Of a stretch of DNA of 64,000 nt, positions 17,542 to 26,191 are shown piece by piece. The notes under the pieces were generated by a model that was not told the origin of the DNA, made no database searches, and worked only from the letters and a program-made list of their open reading frames with translations. This DNA comes from an uncultured Bacteroidales bacterium (GTDB taxonomy: Bacteria > Bacteroidota > Bacteroidia > Bacteroidales > UBA932), in assembly GCA_905235085.1 (NCBI GenBank), contig CAJOKD010000004.1, forward strand, positions 1 through 64,000. Reading direction: 5' to 3'. The position numbers and the translations under genes are program-made. Positions within the stretch are counted from its first letter, which is position 1; every line of letters starts with the position of its first letter.

Positions 17542-19063
17542 ATGGCCGCTCATAGTATCCGTCTTCCTTCTTCTCGCCTCGTGCGGGAGGAAGGAACCGG
17601 ATGCTGAGCCCGCCTTGCCCGCTGTCCGTGCGGAGCTGCTGGAAAGCACCGCCTTTGAGGCCTCGTTCTCGGTACAGGCCGTGAACGCTGTCTCATTGTC
17701 CTACGGGATCGATGAAACTATGCCTTTATCCCTCGAAACCAGTACGAGCGGACCGGTGACGTGTATCCTCCATCTGTCCGAACTGCAGCCCCAGACCAAT
17801 TACCAGTTGTATCTGAAAGGTATCAGCCCTTCCGGAGAGGAAGGGAATGTCGTGACAGTCGCTTTTTCCACGATTACGGGCCCGGACAACATCTATCCGT
17901 GGGAAGAGCGGCGGAGTGCGGTTCCTGCTTTCGCGGATCTTACTCTGGTGACTATGGGCTGGCATAATTCTGCTCCACCAGCCTGGACGGAGGAACGATT
18001 CCGTTCCCACGTTCTGTATCAGGACAAGGAGGGACGCCCGCACTGGCTTTTCGATGCTTTTCTTTGCATCGATGGCTGGGATCCTGTGAGAAACCTATCC
18101 TACAGCATTGTCAACGGGCAGTATTCTGCCACAAAGGAGTCCTGGGAGGACCTCGTGGAAGCCTGGCTCGGAGACGAAGGTGCCTTGAAAAAACTGGATG
18201 CGACAATCGAAAGAGCGACTGACGGACTGGGGGCTCCTCCCACCCCTCGCTATGTGGTGATGGCCATTCCCGACCCTATCCGCTACCAGTATTTCCAAGA
18301 CAAGGAGTCTTCCACCGACTACTGGGGAAAACTTGACGGGAATAAGATGGATTTCAAGGATGTTTCCGACCAGGTTCTCGCCTGCGAGTGGTATATGGAC
18401 CGATGCCGGGAGCGGTTCCAGTCGATGCATTTCAAGTACTTGGAACTGGCGGGTTTCTACATTCTGTCGGAAGAGCTGCAGCTGGATCCGGCCTTCTTCC
18501 AGTCAGCGGGAGAGGCGTACGGCTCAGCTGATACCTGGAACTGGAAACACAAGAACTGGGAAACCATCGTCCCCCGGCTGTCTTCCTATGCCCATTCCTG
18601 CCGCGAAGGTCTGTGGTGGATTCCGTACCACCTGGCCCCAGGATTCAGAGTCTGGGAAGCGCTGGGGTTCGACAATGTATTCATGCAACCCAACCACTAT
18701 TGGGATCACGACCAGATTTCCCATCCCCTTTCCACCACAGCAAACGCTCTGGTCAAGTACCGGATGGGGATGGAACTGGAATTTGAATACTCACTGGTGG
18801 CAAGCGTGATGGCCGACGGCCGTTCCGGCCCTGACGGCAGCGGGAATCCTACCTTCTATGCCAAAGACGTACCCCTGCTGCGCGAGCGGGTACGTGCCTA
18901 TATTCAGACTTACAAGGACTCCGGCCTTTACGGGGTCCTTCCCATAGCTGTCTACTCCGGTACGGATGCCATGCACCAGCTGGCCACTTCGGCTGATTCC
19001 GGAGACCGCGAGATGTACCACGACCTCTGTCAATTCATCATTGGATCCCGTTTGAAGAGATGA
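17534..19063 (+). CDS. DUF4855 lipoprotein with N-terminal fibronectin-III-like domain
   Basis: 509 residues; lipoprotein signal with C17 (LLLASCGRK). Residues about 30-115 form a fibronectin-III-like domain ending in VVTVAFST. From about 135 on the sequence is DUF4855-like, a family without established activity when last known to me. Motifs shared with the next protein are HWLFDAFLCIDG, LAGFYILSEEL (E313, E314), IPYHLAPG and MELEFEYS (E414, E416, E418). The paired conserved acidic motifs in a predicted alpha/beta fold suggest a glycosidase. It overlaps its neighbours by 8 and 4 bases. Confidence 0.7.
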   Translation: MNKWPLIVSVFLLLASCGRKEPDAEPALPAVRAELLESTAFEASFSVQAVNAVSLSYGIDETMPLSLETSTSGPVTCILHLSELQPQTNYQLYLKGISPSGEEGNVVTVAFSTITGPDNIYPWEERRSAVPAFADLTLVTMGWHNSAPPAWTEERFRSHVLYQDKEGRPHWLFDAFLCIDGWDPVRNLSYSIVNGQYSATKESWEDLVEAWLGDEGALKKLDATIERATDGLGAPPTPRYVVMAIPDPIRYQYFQDKESSTDYWGKLDGNKMDFKDVSDQVLACEWYMDRCRERFQSMHFKYLELAGFYILSEELQLDPAFFQSAGEAYGSADTWNWKHKNWETIVPRLSSYAHSCREGLWWIPYHLAPGFRVWEALGFDNVFMQPNHYWDHDQISHPLSTTANALVKYRMGMELEFEYSLVASVMADGRSGPDGSGNPTFYAKDVPLLRERVRAYIQTYKDSGLYGVLPIAVYSGTDAMHQLATSADSGDREMYHDLCQFIIGSRLKR

Positions 19064-22000
19064 AACAATTGTTCTATTTCATTACCAGCCTTCTGGCTCT
19101 CTCCTGCAACTCCGTGCAGACACCGTCTACGCCCCGCACCTTCTCCGACGTCACCCTCGTGGGCTACTGGCATCGGGAACCCCGGCAATGGGAAGCCGAA
19201 CGTTTTGCGCCCCACGTGAGCTGGCAGTCACCGGACGGAAGCGAACACTGGCTTTTCGAAGCCTTCCTCTTCCTGGAGGGATCCGACCAGGTCCATAACA
19301 AGAATCTTGTACTGAGTCCATCAGGTCTGTCCGCTGATAAAGAAGCCTGGCAATACCAGCTGGATCTCTGGCTTGGCGCAGACGGTTCTGTAAAAGAACT
19401 GGACAAGGCCTGTGGGACCGTGGCCTCAAGGATCGGAGCGCCACCACGGAAGCGGGGCGTGATTATCGGCCTGCCGGATGCCATTATGTTCGAGAACTTC
19501 GCCGACAAGACTTCCAGCACTACCTATTGGGGCAACGGGCTAGATTTCGCGCGCGTGGAAGACCGGATGAAAGCCCTCCGATGGTATATGGACAGTGCCC
19601 GCAGTATGTTTGACGCATTATCGTGCCGGTATCTGGACCTGGCGGGGTTCTACATCACCTCAGAGGAGATCTACCTGCCTTATGACATCGATGTCAACGC
19701 ACGATATAAGAACTGGGAGGAAATCGTGCCTCTCCTATCCGAATACTGCCACGCAGAAGGACAAGGCTTGTATTGGATCCCTTACCACATCGCTCCGGGT
19801 TACAAGTATTGGAAGGAACTAGGAATCGATCAAGTCTGGATGCACTGGTACTGGGACTTTAAGGATGATGGCAGACATCCCTTCGAAAAGACCATCTCAG
19901 CCATCAAGGAAGCCGATATCAGCGGGATGGAACTGGAGTTTGAATATTCCGCCTCTGCCGCTATGATGGCACAGGGACAGCTAGGTCCTGATGCTGAAGG
20001 AAAGCTGGTATTTACAGAAAAAGATGTCCCGGCCTTGCAGGACCGTGTGCGCGAATATATGAAGAAGTTCAAGGAGGCCGATTTCTATGGGGAGAAAGCC
20101 ATTGCCCTCTATTCCGGCTCCAACGCATTATCTCAACTGGCGGCCTCTTCCTTCCCTGAAGACAGGGCCCTTTACGACGACATCTGCCGGTTTGTGCTGG
20201 GCAACCGTGGCGAACTGCCGCAGACGGAAGTAGAAGTAGACGCGGACGGGCGGTTGCAGAAACTTGCCCTGAACGGGCGGAATTATGCCGGCGGGCAGAC
20301 CCTTTGGAGGCTGTATTACAATACTCCTGAGCAAAAAGAGATCGAGGTTTCCGGTGCAAATGAGAAACCCCGGGTCAATGTGCAGGCGGATACGGTTTTC
20401 CTGCAATATGACCGCGTTGGAGGCAAAGCCTTCTCCATGTGCCTGAAAATTTGGACGGAAGGCACGCAGGTTCATTTCGGCGCTTCGCTTGAGAACAGGG
20501 AGCCCCATACCATCATCCGGGAACTGCAGTACCCGCTCATCGGACATCTGCAGATTCCCGATGATTATCAGCTTCTTACGACTCATACGGGCGGACAGAT
20601 CTTCCAAGACCCTATCTGGAAGATATCCAACGTGGATGTCCGGCCGCTGTATATGACCCCAGCCCAGAAGTTCCGCCAGTACGACCTCCAGTATCCAAGG
20701 AATGCAGCCTCCAACTGTTTCGCTTTCGTCGGCCCGGATAACGGCCTGTATTTCGGTTCACACGATCTCTCCCTCCAGCAGACCTGGCACGGGTTGCGTA
20801 CCTATCCGGACACGGGCACTATCGGCCATAACACGGCAGATTTCAAGCATCTGGAGGCGGGCTTCTATCGCTATCCAAATGCGATGAACGGCGATTCCTG
20901 GAGCAACGACGCTTCCGTAATCGTACCCTATGACGGCGACTGGACGGTGACATCGCGGATCTATCGGCATTGGGCTGATACCTGGTGGAGACACGGAGAG
21001 GTTCCCAGATGGGTACAGGATATGACAGGATGGCAGCGTATCATCTTCAAGCACCAGTACGGAGAGTATCTGCGTAAGTATGAGGACCTTCCTGGACGGA
21101 TTGCCGCAGTGGGCGAATCCGTGGGCTGCAACGCCGTCCTGGCTTTCGGCTGGTGGAAAGAAGGGATGGACAACGGCTACCCCAACTACACAGTGGATGA
21201 CACCCAGGGCGGTGACGAGACCTGGAAGGCGGCCATTGCCGATTACCGGGCCAAAGGGAACCGTCTGCTGCTCTATTTCAATGGCCGCCTCATAGATGTG
21301 GAAAGCGATTTCTACCGGTCCGGCGGGGGCTCCCGGGTGTCGAACAAGGACAATACCGGCCGGGAATATACTGAACATTACAAATTCACCGGCGAAGGCA
21401 CCACTCTGGGTTATTATGACTCCCGTACCTTCGCGATTGCTGACCTGTCCAAACGCTTGTGGCGCGACCAGCTGGTCGCCTGGGCAGACCGGGCGATGTC
21501 CTACGGAGCAGATGCGGTTTTCTATGACCAGCTGGGCGTAGCCGAAGAATTCCCGGACTGGGACCTTTCCCGCGAATATCCGGTCCAGGATGTATTCACA
21601 GGCGCCTACAAGGCCGATGCTCTCCGGGAAATCCGCGACCACATCAAGGCGAAGGATCCGGATTTCGCCCTGGGGACCGAATGGCTGAGCGACTGTACCA
21701 GCCAGTACTGCGACTTTGTACACATCGTGGAGTTTACCGCCCTACCCGAAAGTTTCCCGGAATGGTACCGCTATACCTTCCCCGAAGTAGTCTGGAGCGA
21801 CCGTTGCGTCCGTGACGACAACGACGTCCCCCGCAGGGTGAACAATACATTGCTCAAGGGGCTGCGCAACGACATAGAGGTCTTCCGCTGCCGCGGACTC
21901 ATCGATGAAACGCCTGTGTATCAAGCACATCTTGCCAAAGTCAATGCGCTCCGGCACGCTTGGCCGGAACTACTGTTGGAAGGCCGTTACACTGCGACTG

Positions 22001-22227
22001 ACAGCTTCAGCTGTTCCAATGCAGCCCTGACCGCCCGCAGTTACTGCGCCGGTGACAAGATTGCTGTCGTCGTCACCAATACCGGAGAGAAACGGCAGAA
22101 AGGAACGATCCAGGCACCCGGGTATCGCTTTGCCGAAGGCCGGAACTTGGACTTCGACTCTCTGTCCTCCCCGTCAGTGAATTTGAAACAGAATGACTTG
22201 GTCGTACTCGTCTATGAAAAAGAATAA
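19060..22227 (+). CDS. Large exported protein: DUF4855 domain fused to DUF6259-like glycosidase barrel
   Basis: 1055 residues with a lipoprotein-type signal (LLALSCNSV, C16). Residues 30-385 are a second DUF4855 domain, aligned with the preceding protein through HWLFEAFLFLEG, LAGFYITSEEI (E202, E203), IPYHIAPG and ELEFEYS (E291, E293, E295). Residues about 390-1055 resemble DUF6259-type proteins. These have a beta-sandwich, then a TIM-barrel with GFGWWKEG-like strands (AFGWWKEGMDNGYPNY), a possible nucleophile D823 in AVFYDQLG and possible acid E874 in LGTEWLSD. It is probably a two-domain surface or periplasmic glycosidase. Family names are from memory; the repeat of DUF4855 is seen directly. 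Confidence 0.65.
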   Translation: MKQLFYFITSLLALSCNSVQTPSTPRTFSDVTLVGYWHREPRQWEAERFAPHVSWQSPDGSEHWLFEAFLFLEGSDQVHNKNLVLSPSGLSADKEAWQYQLDLWLGADGSVKELDKACGTVASRIGAPPRKRGVIIGLPDAIMFENFADKTSSTTYWGNGLDFARVEDRMKALRWYMDSARSMFDALSCRYLDLAGFYITSEEIYLPYDIDVNARYKNWEEIVPLLSEYCHAEGQGLYWIPYHIAPGYKYWKELGIDQVWMHWYWDFKDDGRHPFEKTISAIKEADISGMELEFEYSASAAMMAQGQLGPDAEGKLVFTEKDVPALQDRVREYMKKFKEADFYGEKAIALYSGSNALSQLAASSFPEDRALYDDICRFVLGNRGELPQTEVEVDADGRLQKLALNGRNYAGGQTLWRLYYNTPEQKEIEVSGANEKPRVNVQADTVFLQYDRVGGKAFSMCLKIWTEGTQVHFGASLENREPHTIIRELQYPLIGHLQIPDDYQLLTTHTGGQIFQDPIWKISNVDVRPLYMTPAQKFRQYDLQYPRNAASNCFAFVGPDNGLYFGSHDLSLQQTWHGLRTYPDTGTIGHNTADFKHLEAGFYRYPNAMNGDSWSNDASVIVPYDGDWTVTSRIYRHWADTWWRHGEVPRWVQDMTGWQRIIFKHQYGEYLRKYEDLPGRIAAVGESVGCNAVLAFGWWKEGMDNGYPNYTVDDTQGGDETWKAAIADYRAKGNRLLLYFNGRLIDVESDFYRSGGGSRVSNKDNTGREYTEHYKFTGEGTTLGYYDSRTFAIADLSKRLWRDQLVAWADRAMSYGADAVFYDQLGVAEEFPDWDLSREYPVQDVFTGAYKADALREIRDHIKAKDPDFALGTEWLSDCTSQYCDFVHIVEFTALPESFPEWYRYTFPEVVWSDRCVRDDNDVPRRVNNTLLKGLRNDIEVFRCRGLIDETPVYQAHLAKVNALRHAWPELLLEGRYTATDSFSCSNAALTARSYCAGDKIAVVVTNTGEKRQKGTIQAPGYRFAEGRNLDFDSLSSPSVNLKQNDLVVLVYEKE

Positions 22228-23557
22228 AGCTATGTCCGGTACGTTCCTTCTGTTCGTGCTCTCCCTGGCTGCCTGCAACGGGAAGCCACAGACAGGTCCC
22301 GACACCCTCCCTTCCCCTACGAATCTTTCCGCGGTTCTGGAGGGGACGGATAAAGCGCGTCTGGACTGGAATGACAATTGCCCGGACGAATCCGGCTATT
22401 ACCTGTTCGTCAGGGGAAGTGCCGATGTAAAGCAGGAGATGATCATCCTGCCGGCCAACACCACCTCCTATCTGGCCGAAAGATTGAAAAGCGAGAGTGA
22501 ATACAGGTACTCTCTCCAGGCTTTCCGGGAGGACGGCGCCCTGTCCTTACGGGCGGACTTTCCCGATCTGCAGACACCTGCCGTCCAGCCCGTGGATCCC
22601 GAGCCGGACCCCTCGGAAGTATTGCGTCTGAATTGGGCGGAATTGAGCGGGCTGCCTCTTCCGGATGCCGTAAAGGTTTACAAAACCGAAGATGCACTTG
22701 AGGGAAAACCCTTCCACGCCTGGTACGCCCAGGCAAAGTGTGACAAAGAGGTGGAATTCAAGGTGCTCTTCCCCGGGGACCAGATAACGCAAAGCATTGA
22801 CCAGCAGGCCGAAGCCGACGGAAAGTGCCTGGTCCTTGTCAATGGCGGCATCTTCAGCGGCAAATTCCTCCGTCCCATCGGTTTTGCCATATATGACGGC
22901 CTGCAGACACCCTGGCGCGTGTCCGAAGACGAGGACCGGATCCGCATCGACCGCGAATATTGGAGCTCGGACGGGAAGTTGCACCCGGTGTCACGCGGCC
23001 TTTTCGGCGTAGACCAGAACGGGATTCCCGGCGTTTACTGGTCCTTCACGCCGGAGCACGGAACCGTTTATGTGTACGACCAGCCCATTCCTTCCACCGC
23101 AGGAGAAAATGTTTGCCAGGCAGGCAGCACGACCTATCCGTGTCCGCCGGCCCCCTGGATGCCTTATAATGCGGTCACCTGCGGTCCTGTACTCCTGAAA
23201 GACGGGAAATGCCCAATTTCAGCAGAAAAGACAGCCAAAGGTTACTGGAAAACCAATTACGAACTCTGGGCCGACGACATCTTCGGTGTAACGCAGCACC
23301 CGGACCGTACCGCGGTGGGCTATAAGTCCGACGGAAGCATCATCTTGCTGGTTTGCGACGGACGCATCGACGGGTCCGACGGTGCGACGACCCTGCAAAT
23401 GGCCAAGATTATGCGTGGCCTCGGGTGTATCGGCGCTTTGAATCTGGACGGTGGCGGTTCGACCGGGATGTGGGTAAAAGGCGCCGGCCACATCAATGAT
23501 ATGACCGGCGGGAACCGTCCCGTTGTGACTACCCTTGGCTTCTTCCTCTGCAAATGA
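22214..23557 (+). CDS. NAGPA-type phosphodiester glycosidase lipoprotein with fibronectin-III domain
   Basis: 447 residues from ATG 22214, which gives a good lipoprotein signal (MKKNK, hydrophobic stretch, C21). A fibronectin-III-like domain occupies about 30-120. The C-terminal domain carries the phosphodiester glycosidase signatures: CLVLVNGGIFSGKF, RTAVGYKSDGSIILLVCDGR and LNLDGGGSTGMWV (D412GGGS). In mammals this domain removes GlcNAc from GlcNAc-1-phospho-6-mannose diesters; bacterial members act on sugar phosphodiesters or are untested. The start overlaps the previous gene by 14 bases and the end overlaps GH20 by 4. ATG 22232 is an alternative start. Confidence 0.75.
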   Translation: MKKNKAMSGTFLLFVLSLAACNGKPQTGPDTLPSPTNLSAVLEGTDKARLDWNDNCPDESGYYLFVRGSADVKQEMIILPANTTSYLAERLKSESEYRYSLQAFREDGALSLRADFPDLQTPAVQPVDPEPDPSEVLRLNWAELSGLPLPDAVKVYKTEDALEGKPFHAWYAQAKCDKEVEFKVLFPGDQITQSIDQQAEADGKCLVLVNGGIFSGKFLRPIGFAIYDGLQTPWRVSEDEDRIRIDREYWSSDGKLHPVSRGLFGVDQNGIPGVYWSFTPEHGTVYVYDQPIPSTAGENVCQAGSTTYPCPPAPWMPYNAVTCGPVLLKDGKCPISAEKTAKGYWKTNYELWADDIFGVTQHPDRTAVGYKSDGSIILLVCDGRIDGSDGATTLQMAKIMRGLGCIGALNLDGGGSTGMWVKGAGHINDMTGGNRPVVTTLGFFLCK

Positions 23558-25056
23558 TCTCTTTATTTCTCATACTGAACATCTTATTGATTCCGAAACC
23601 GGTGTCGTTCACCCCGGCAGACGGTGTCTGCAGCATCGAAAAGGTTGTCGTTCGGAAAGACCGGCGCCCCTTCCGGAAAGCTGTGGCCGAACTGGAGCCG
23701 TGGCAGCGACAGGAAGCGTACAGGCTGACCATACAAAGGGACCGGGTCAAAATAGAGGCGCTGACAGAGGAAGGAGTTTTCCGAGCCAGGAAATCCCTGG
23801 AACAGATGCTGGCCCTGGGCGAAGTCCCCTGCGGAATCGTTTTCGACTATCCTCGCCTGCGCCACAGGGGCCTGATGATCGACGAATCCCGCAGTTTCAA
23901 GGGGCTCGCCTTCCTGAAAAAACAGGTGGATGCTCTGGCCCTGCTGAAGATGAACGTCCTGCACCTGCACTTGGATGACAGCGCCGGCTGGCGGATCGAA
24001 AGTGAAGCCTGCCCGGAGCTGACTGCGAAAACTGCCTGGCGCATAGGTCGTACCTACCACGAATGGGAAGCCGGGAAGTACCGGTTCACGACGGAGGACG
24101 ATCCCGAAGGCTATGGCGGATGTTATTCCCGGGAGGAATTGAAAGAATTGGTTGAATATGCCGCCGAACGGTATGTCACGGTGATTCCGGAAATCGAGAT
24201 GCCCGGACATTCGATGGAAGTTGGGTACGCTTGTCCGGAGGTGCTTTGCCAGTTGCCGGACGGACGCCGGCATACCGGCGCCTGGGACCTGTGTCCGGGT
24301 TCCGAAACCACCTTCGAGCTACTGGAAGCGGTCCTGGAGGAAGTGATGGACATCTTTCCCTCCCCTTTCATCCACATCGGAGGGGACGAAGCCACGATGA
24401 AAACCTGGTCTCAGTGTGTCAATTGCCAAAGAAGGATGGAGGAAGAGGGCTACACGGAGGTAAAACAACTCCAAGGATATCTGATCAGGCGGATAGCTGC
24501 ATTCGTGCAGAACCACGGGCGGCGCATTATCGGATGGGACGAGATCCTGGAAACCGGGGTTCCCAAGGAGGCCGTGGTCCAAAGCTGGAGAGGTATCTCA
24601 GGTGGGCAGAAAGCATCGGCGGAAGGGCACGAGGTAATAATGTCGCCCAACACGCACTGCTATTATAACTATTATCAGGATCTGATCCGCAAAGAACCCA
24701 AAGCTGTCGGCGAACTTGTCTCCCTCCGGTTCACCTATGGCTACGAACCGCTTTCCGAAGGTATGGACCCGACACTTCTGCGTGGCGTGCAGGCCAATCT
24801 CTGGACTGAACTGATTGCTACGCCGGAACACGCGGAGTATATGCTGTATCCGAGGCTTTTCGCCCTGGCCGAAACGGCCTGGACGCCGGCGTCAGCCAAG
24901 GAATACAAAGGATTCCGGAAAAGGGCACGCGCATTGCTGGATGTATTCCGGAACCTCGAATACAACACTTTCGATATGGACACTGAAAGCGACCTGGCTC
25001 GTTCCGGGCTGCAACGATTTCCTCCGGAAGGCGTTCCTATACCCATTGACGATTAA
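23554..25056 (+). CDS. GH20 beta-N-acetylhexosaminidase
   Basis: 500 residues. The catalytic pair is D278-E279 in FIHIGGDEA. Other landmarks are RLRHRGLMIDESRSF (101-115), NVLHLHLDDSAGWRIES (134-150), IPEIEMPGHS (211-220) and IIGWDEILE. It releases terminal beta-GlcNAc or GalNAc using the substrate acetamido group. The N-terminus is short (MISLFLILNILLIPKPVSF), so a signal peptide is present only in weak form and the location is uncertain. Its ATG overlaps the stop of the phosphodiester glycosidase gene, showing tight coupling. It is the clearest indication that the glycan contains N-acetylhexosamine. Confidence 0.9.
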   Translation: MISLFLILNILLIPKPVSFTPADGVCSIEKVVVRKDRRPFRKAVAELEPWQRQEAYRLTIQRDRVKIEALTEEGVFRARKSLEQMLALGEVPCGIVFDYPRLRHRGLMIDESRSFKGLAFLKKQVDALALLKMNVLHLHLDDSAGWRIESEACPELTAKTAWRIGRTYHEWEAGKYRFTTEDDPEGYGGCYSREELKELVEYAAERYVTVIPEIEMPGHSMEVGYACPEVLCQLPDGRRHTGAWDLCPGSETTFELLEAVLEEVMDIFPSPFIHIGGDEATMKTWSQCVNCQRRMEEEGYTEVKQLQGYLIRRIAAFVQNHGRRIIGWDEILETGVPKEAVVQSWRGISGGQKASAEGHEVIMSPNTHCYYNYYQDLIRKEPKAVGELVSLRFTYGYEPLSEGMDPTLLRGVQANLWTELIATPEHAEYMLYPRLFALAETAWTPASAKEYKGFRKRARALLDVFRNLEYNTFDMDTESDLARSGLQRFPPEGVPIPIDD

Positions 25057-25069
25057 ATTGTTCCTCAAT

Positions 25070-26098
25070 ATGATATTCACGATCGATACAACCGGGAAAG
25101 AGCCCATCTACAGACAACTGGTCACCCAAGTGGAAAGGGCCCTGCACGACGGACGCCTCAAGGCGGGCGAGCATATTCCCTCTATGAACGAACTCGCCTC
25201 TGAACTGGATATATCTCGCGAGACGGTCAAAAAAGCCTACGGAATCCTGGTTGACAAGAACCTGATCGTTCCCAAACAGGGAAAAGGATTCTATGCTGCG
25301 GACCTTCAAACCACCGGCCGTATGCAGGTGCTTGTCATCTTTGACAAATTCTCTGTCTATAAACAGATCCTTTTCAACGCATTCGCTGAGTCTCTTAGCG
25401 GCAAGGCCGAAGTGACCATCGTCAACCACAACCAGAGCCTGGATCTGCTGGAGTATTATCTGGACAACAACCTGGACCATTTCGACTATTATGTGGTCAC
25501 GCCTCATTTCCCATTGGACAGTGCTTCGCAAGCCCGAGCCGTGAAGCAGCTCTCCCGCATCCCGAACCGGAAACTGCTGATGCTGGACCGCCTGCAGCCG
25601 GACTTCCCCGGGAATCAATACGGAGCTGTATACCAAGACTTCGAAAATGATATCTACGAGGGACTCGTCCAAGGTCTCGCCCTTTCCCGCCCCATCCGCA
25701 CCTTACGCGTAATAACCCTTCCCACTTCCTTGTATGGGTCCTGCATCTGTAAAGGCGTGGACCGCTTTTCCCGAGAGCGGGGCATCCCGGTGGAATATCT
25801 TCAATCCGCTCCTGAAACCATTCTCGCCGGGGATACGTTCCTGGTTCTGAACTCGCAACTGGATGCAGGACTCGTCTCGTTGGCACACGTCATCCATGCA
25901 GCGGATCTGCAGATCGGGAAGGATGTCAGGATTATCTCCTATAATGAATCGGAGATGAACGAACTGGTGCTCGGAGGACTTACCACGGTGTCTACCGACT
26001 TTGCGATGATGGGAAGGATGGCCGCTGAAATGATATTGAAACGGCATATGGAAAAGATCCACTGCCCGTTCCGGATGAACAAGCGGTTTACTTTTTGA
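25070..26098 (+). CDS. GntR-family regulator with LacI-type sensor domain
   Basis: 342 residues. Residues 1-75 are the GntR winged helix (EPIYRQLVTQVERALHDG, IPSMNELASELDISRETVKKAY, KQGKGFYA). Residues about 80-340 have the periplasmic-binding-protein-like fold of LacI sensors, an arrangement like AraR of Bacillus. The start at 25070 is 13 bases after the GH20 stop and gives the canonical GntR N-terminus. A longer frame overlaps GH20. It is last in the rightward operon, so it would control its own synthesis. Its target is probably the 20-base sequence at 4411, 5026 and 26131. The inducer is expected to be a sugar of the pathway. Confidence 0.85.
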   Translation: MIFTIDTTGKEPIYRQLVTQVERALHDGRLKAGEHIPSMNELASELDISRETVKKAYGILVDKNLIVPKQGKGFYAADLQTTGRMQVLVIFDKFSVYKQILFNAFAESLSGKAEVTIVNHNQSLDLLEYYLDNNLDHFDYYVVTPHFPLDSASQARAVKQLSRIPNRKLLMLDRLQPDFPGNQYGAVYQDFENDIYEGLVQGLALSRPIRTLRVITLPTSLYGSCICKGVDRFSRERGIPVEYLQSAPETILAGDTFLVLNSQLDAGLVSLAHVIHAADLQIGKDVRIISYNESEMNELVLGGLTTVSTDFAMMGRMAAEMILKRHMEKIHCPFRMNKRFTF

Positions 26099-26116
26099 TT
26101 TTTAGCATTTTATTCT

Positions 26117-26124
26117 TATATTTG
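26117..26124 (+). promoter_or_regulatory. -7 box for the terminal surface lipoprotein gene
   Basis: TATATTTG matches the Bacteroidota consensus exactly. It lies 18 bases after the GntR stop and six bases before the operator at 26131. Confidence 0.65.
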
Positions 26125-26130
26125 CAATAC

Positions 26131-26150
26131 TGTACCACAGTACACCACAG
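26131..26150 (+). promoter_or_regulatory. Probable GntR operator, copy 2
   Basis: Identical over 20 bases to 5026-5045, immediately downstream of a -7 box and so across or just after the expected transcription start. Its recurrence 21 kb away at another promoter is the main evidence that this is a functional operator. Confidence 0.65.
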
Positions 26151-26191
26151 TTAAACTACCAGATTTAACACACAATAAAACACTAAATTTG

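Noticed and set aside
20758..21723. 321-codon antisense frame inside the DUF4855/DUF6259-like gene
   Set aside because: The sense strand encodes a coherent protein with motifs; the antisense product has no recognisable domain or promoter.
24815..25069. Longer GntR reading to 24815
   Set aside because: The added 85 residues overlap GH20 in another frame and do not resemble any GntR N-terminus.
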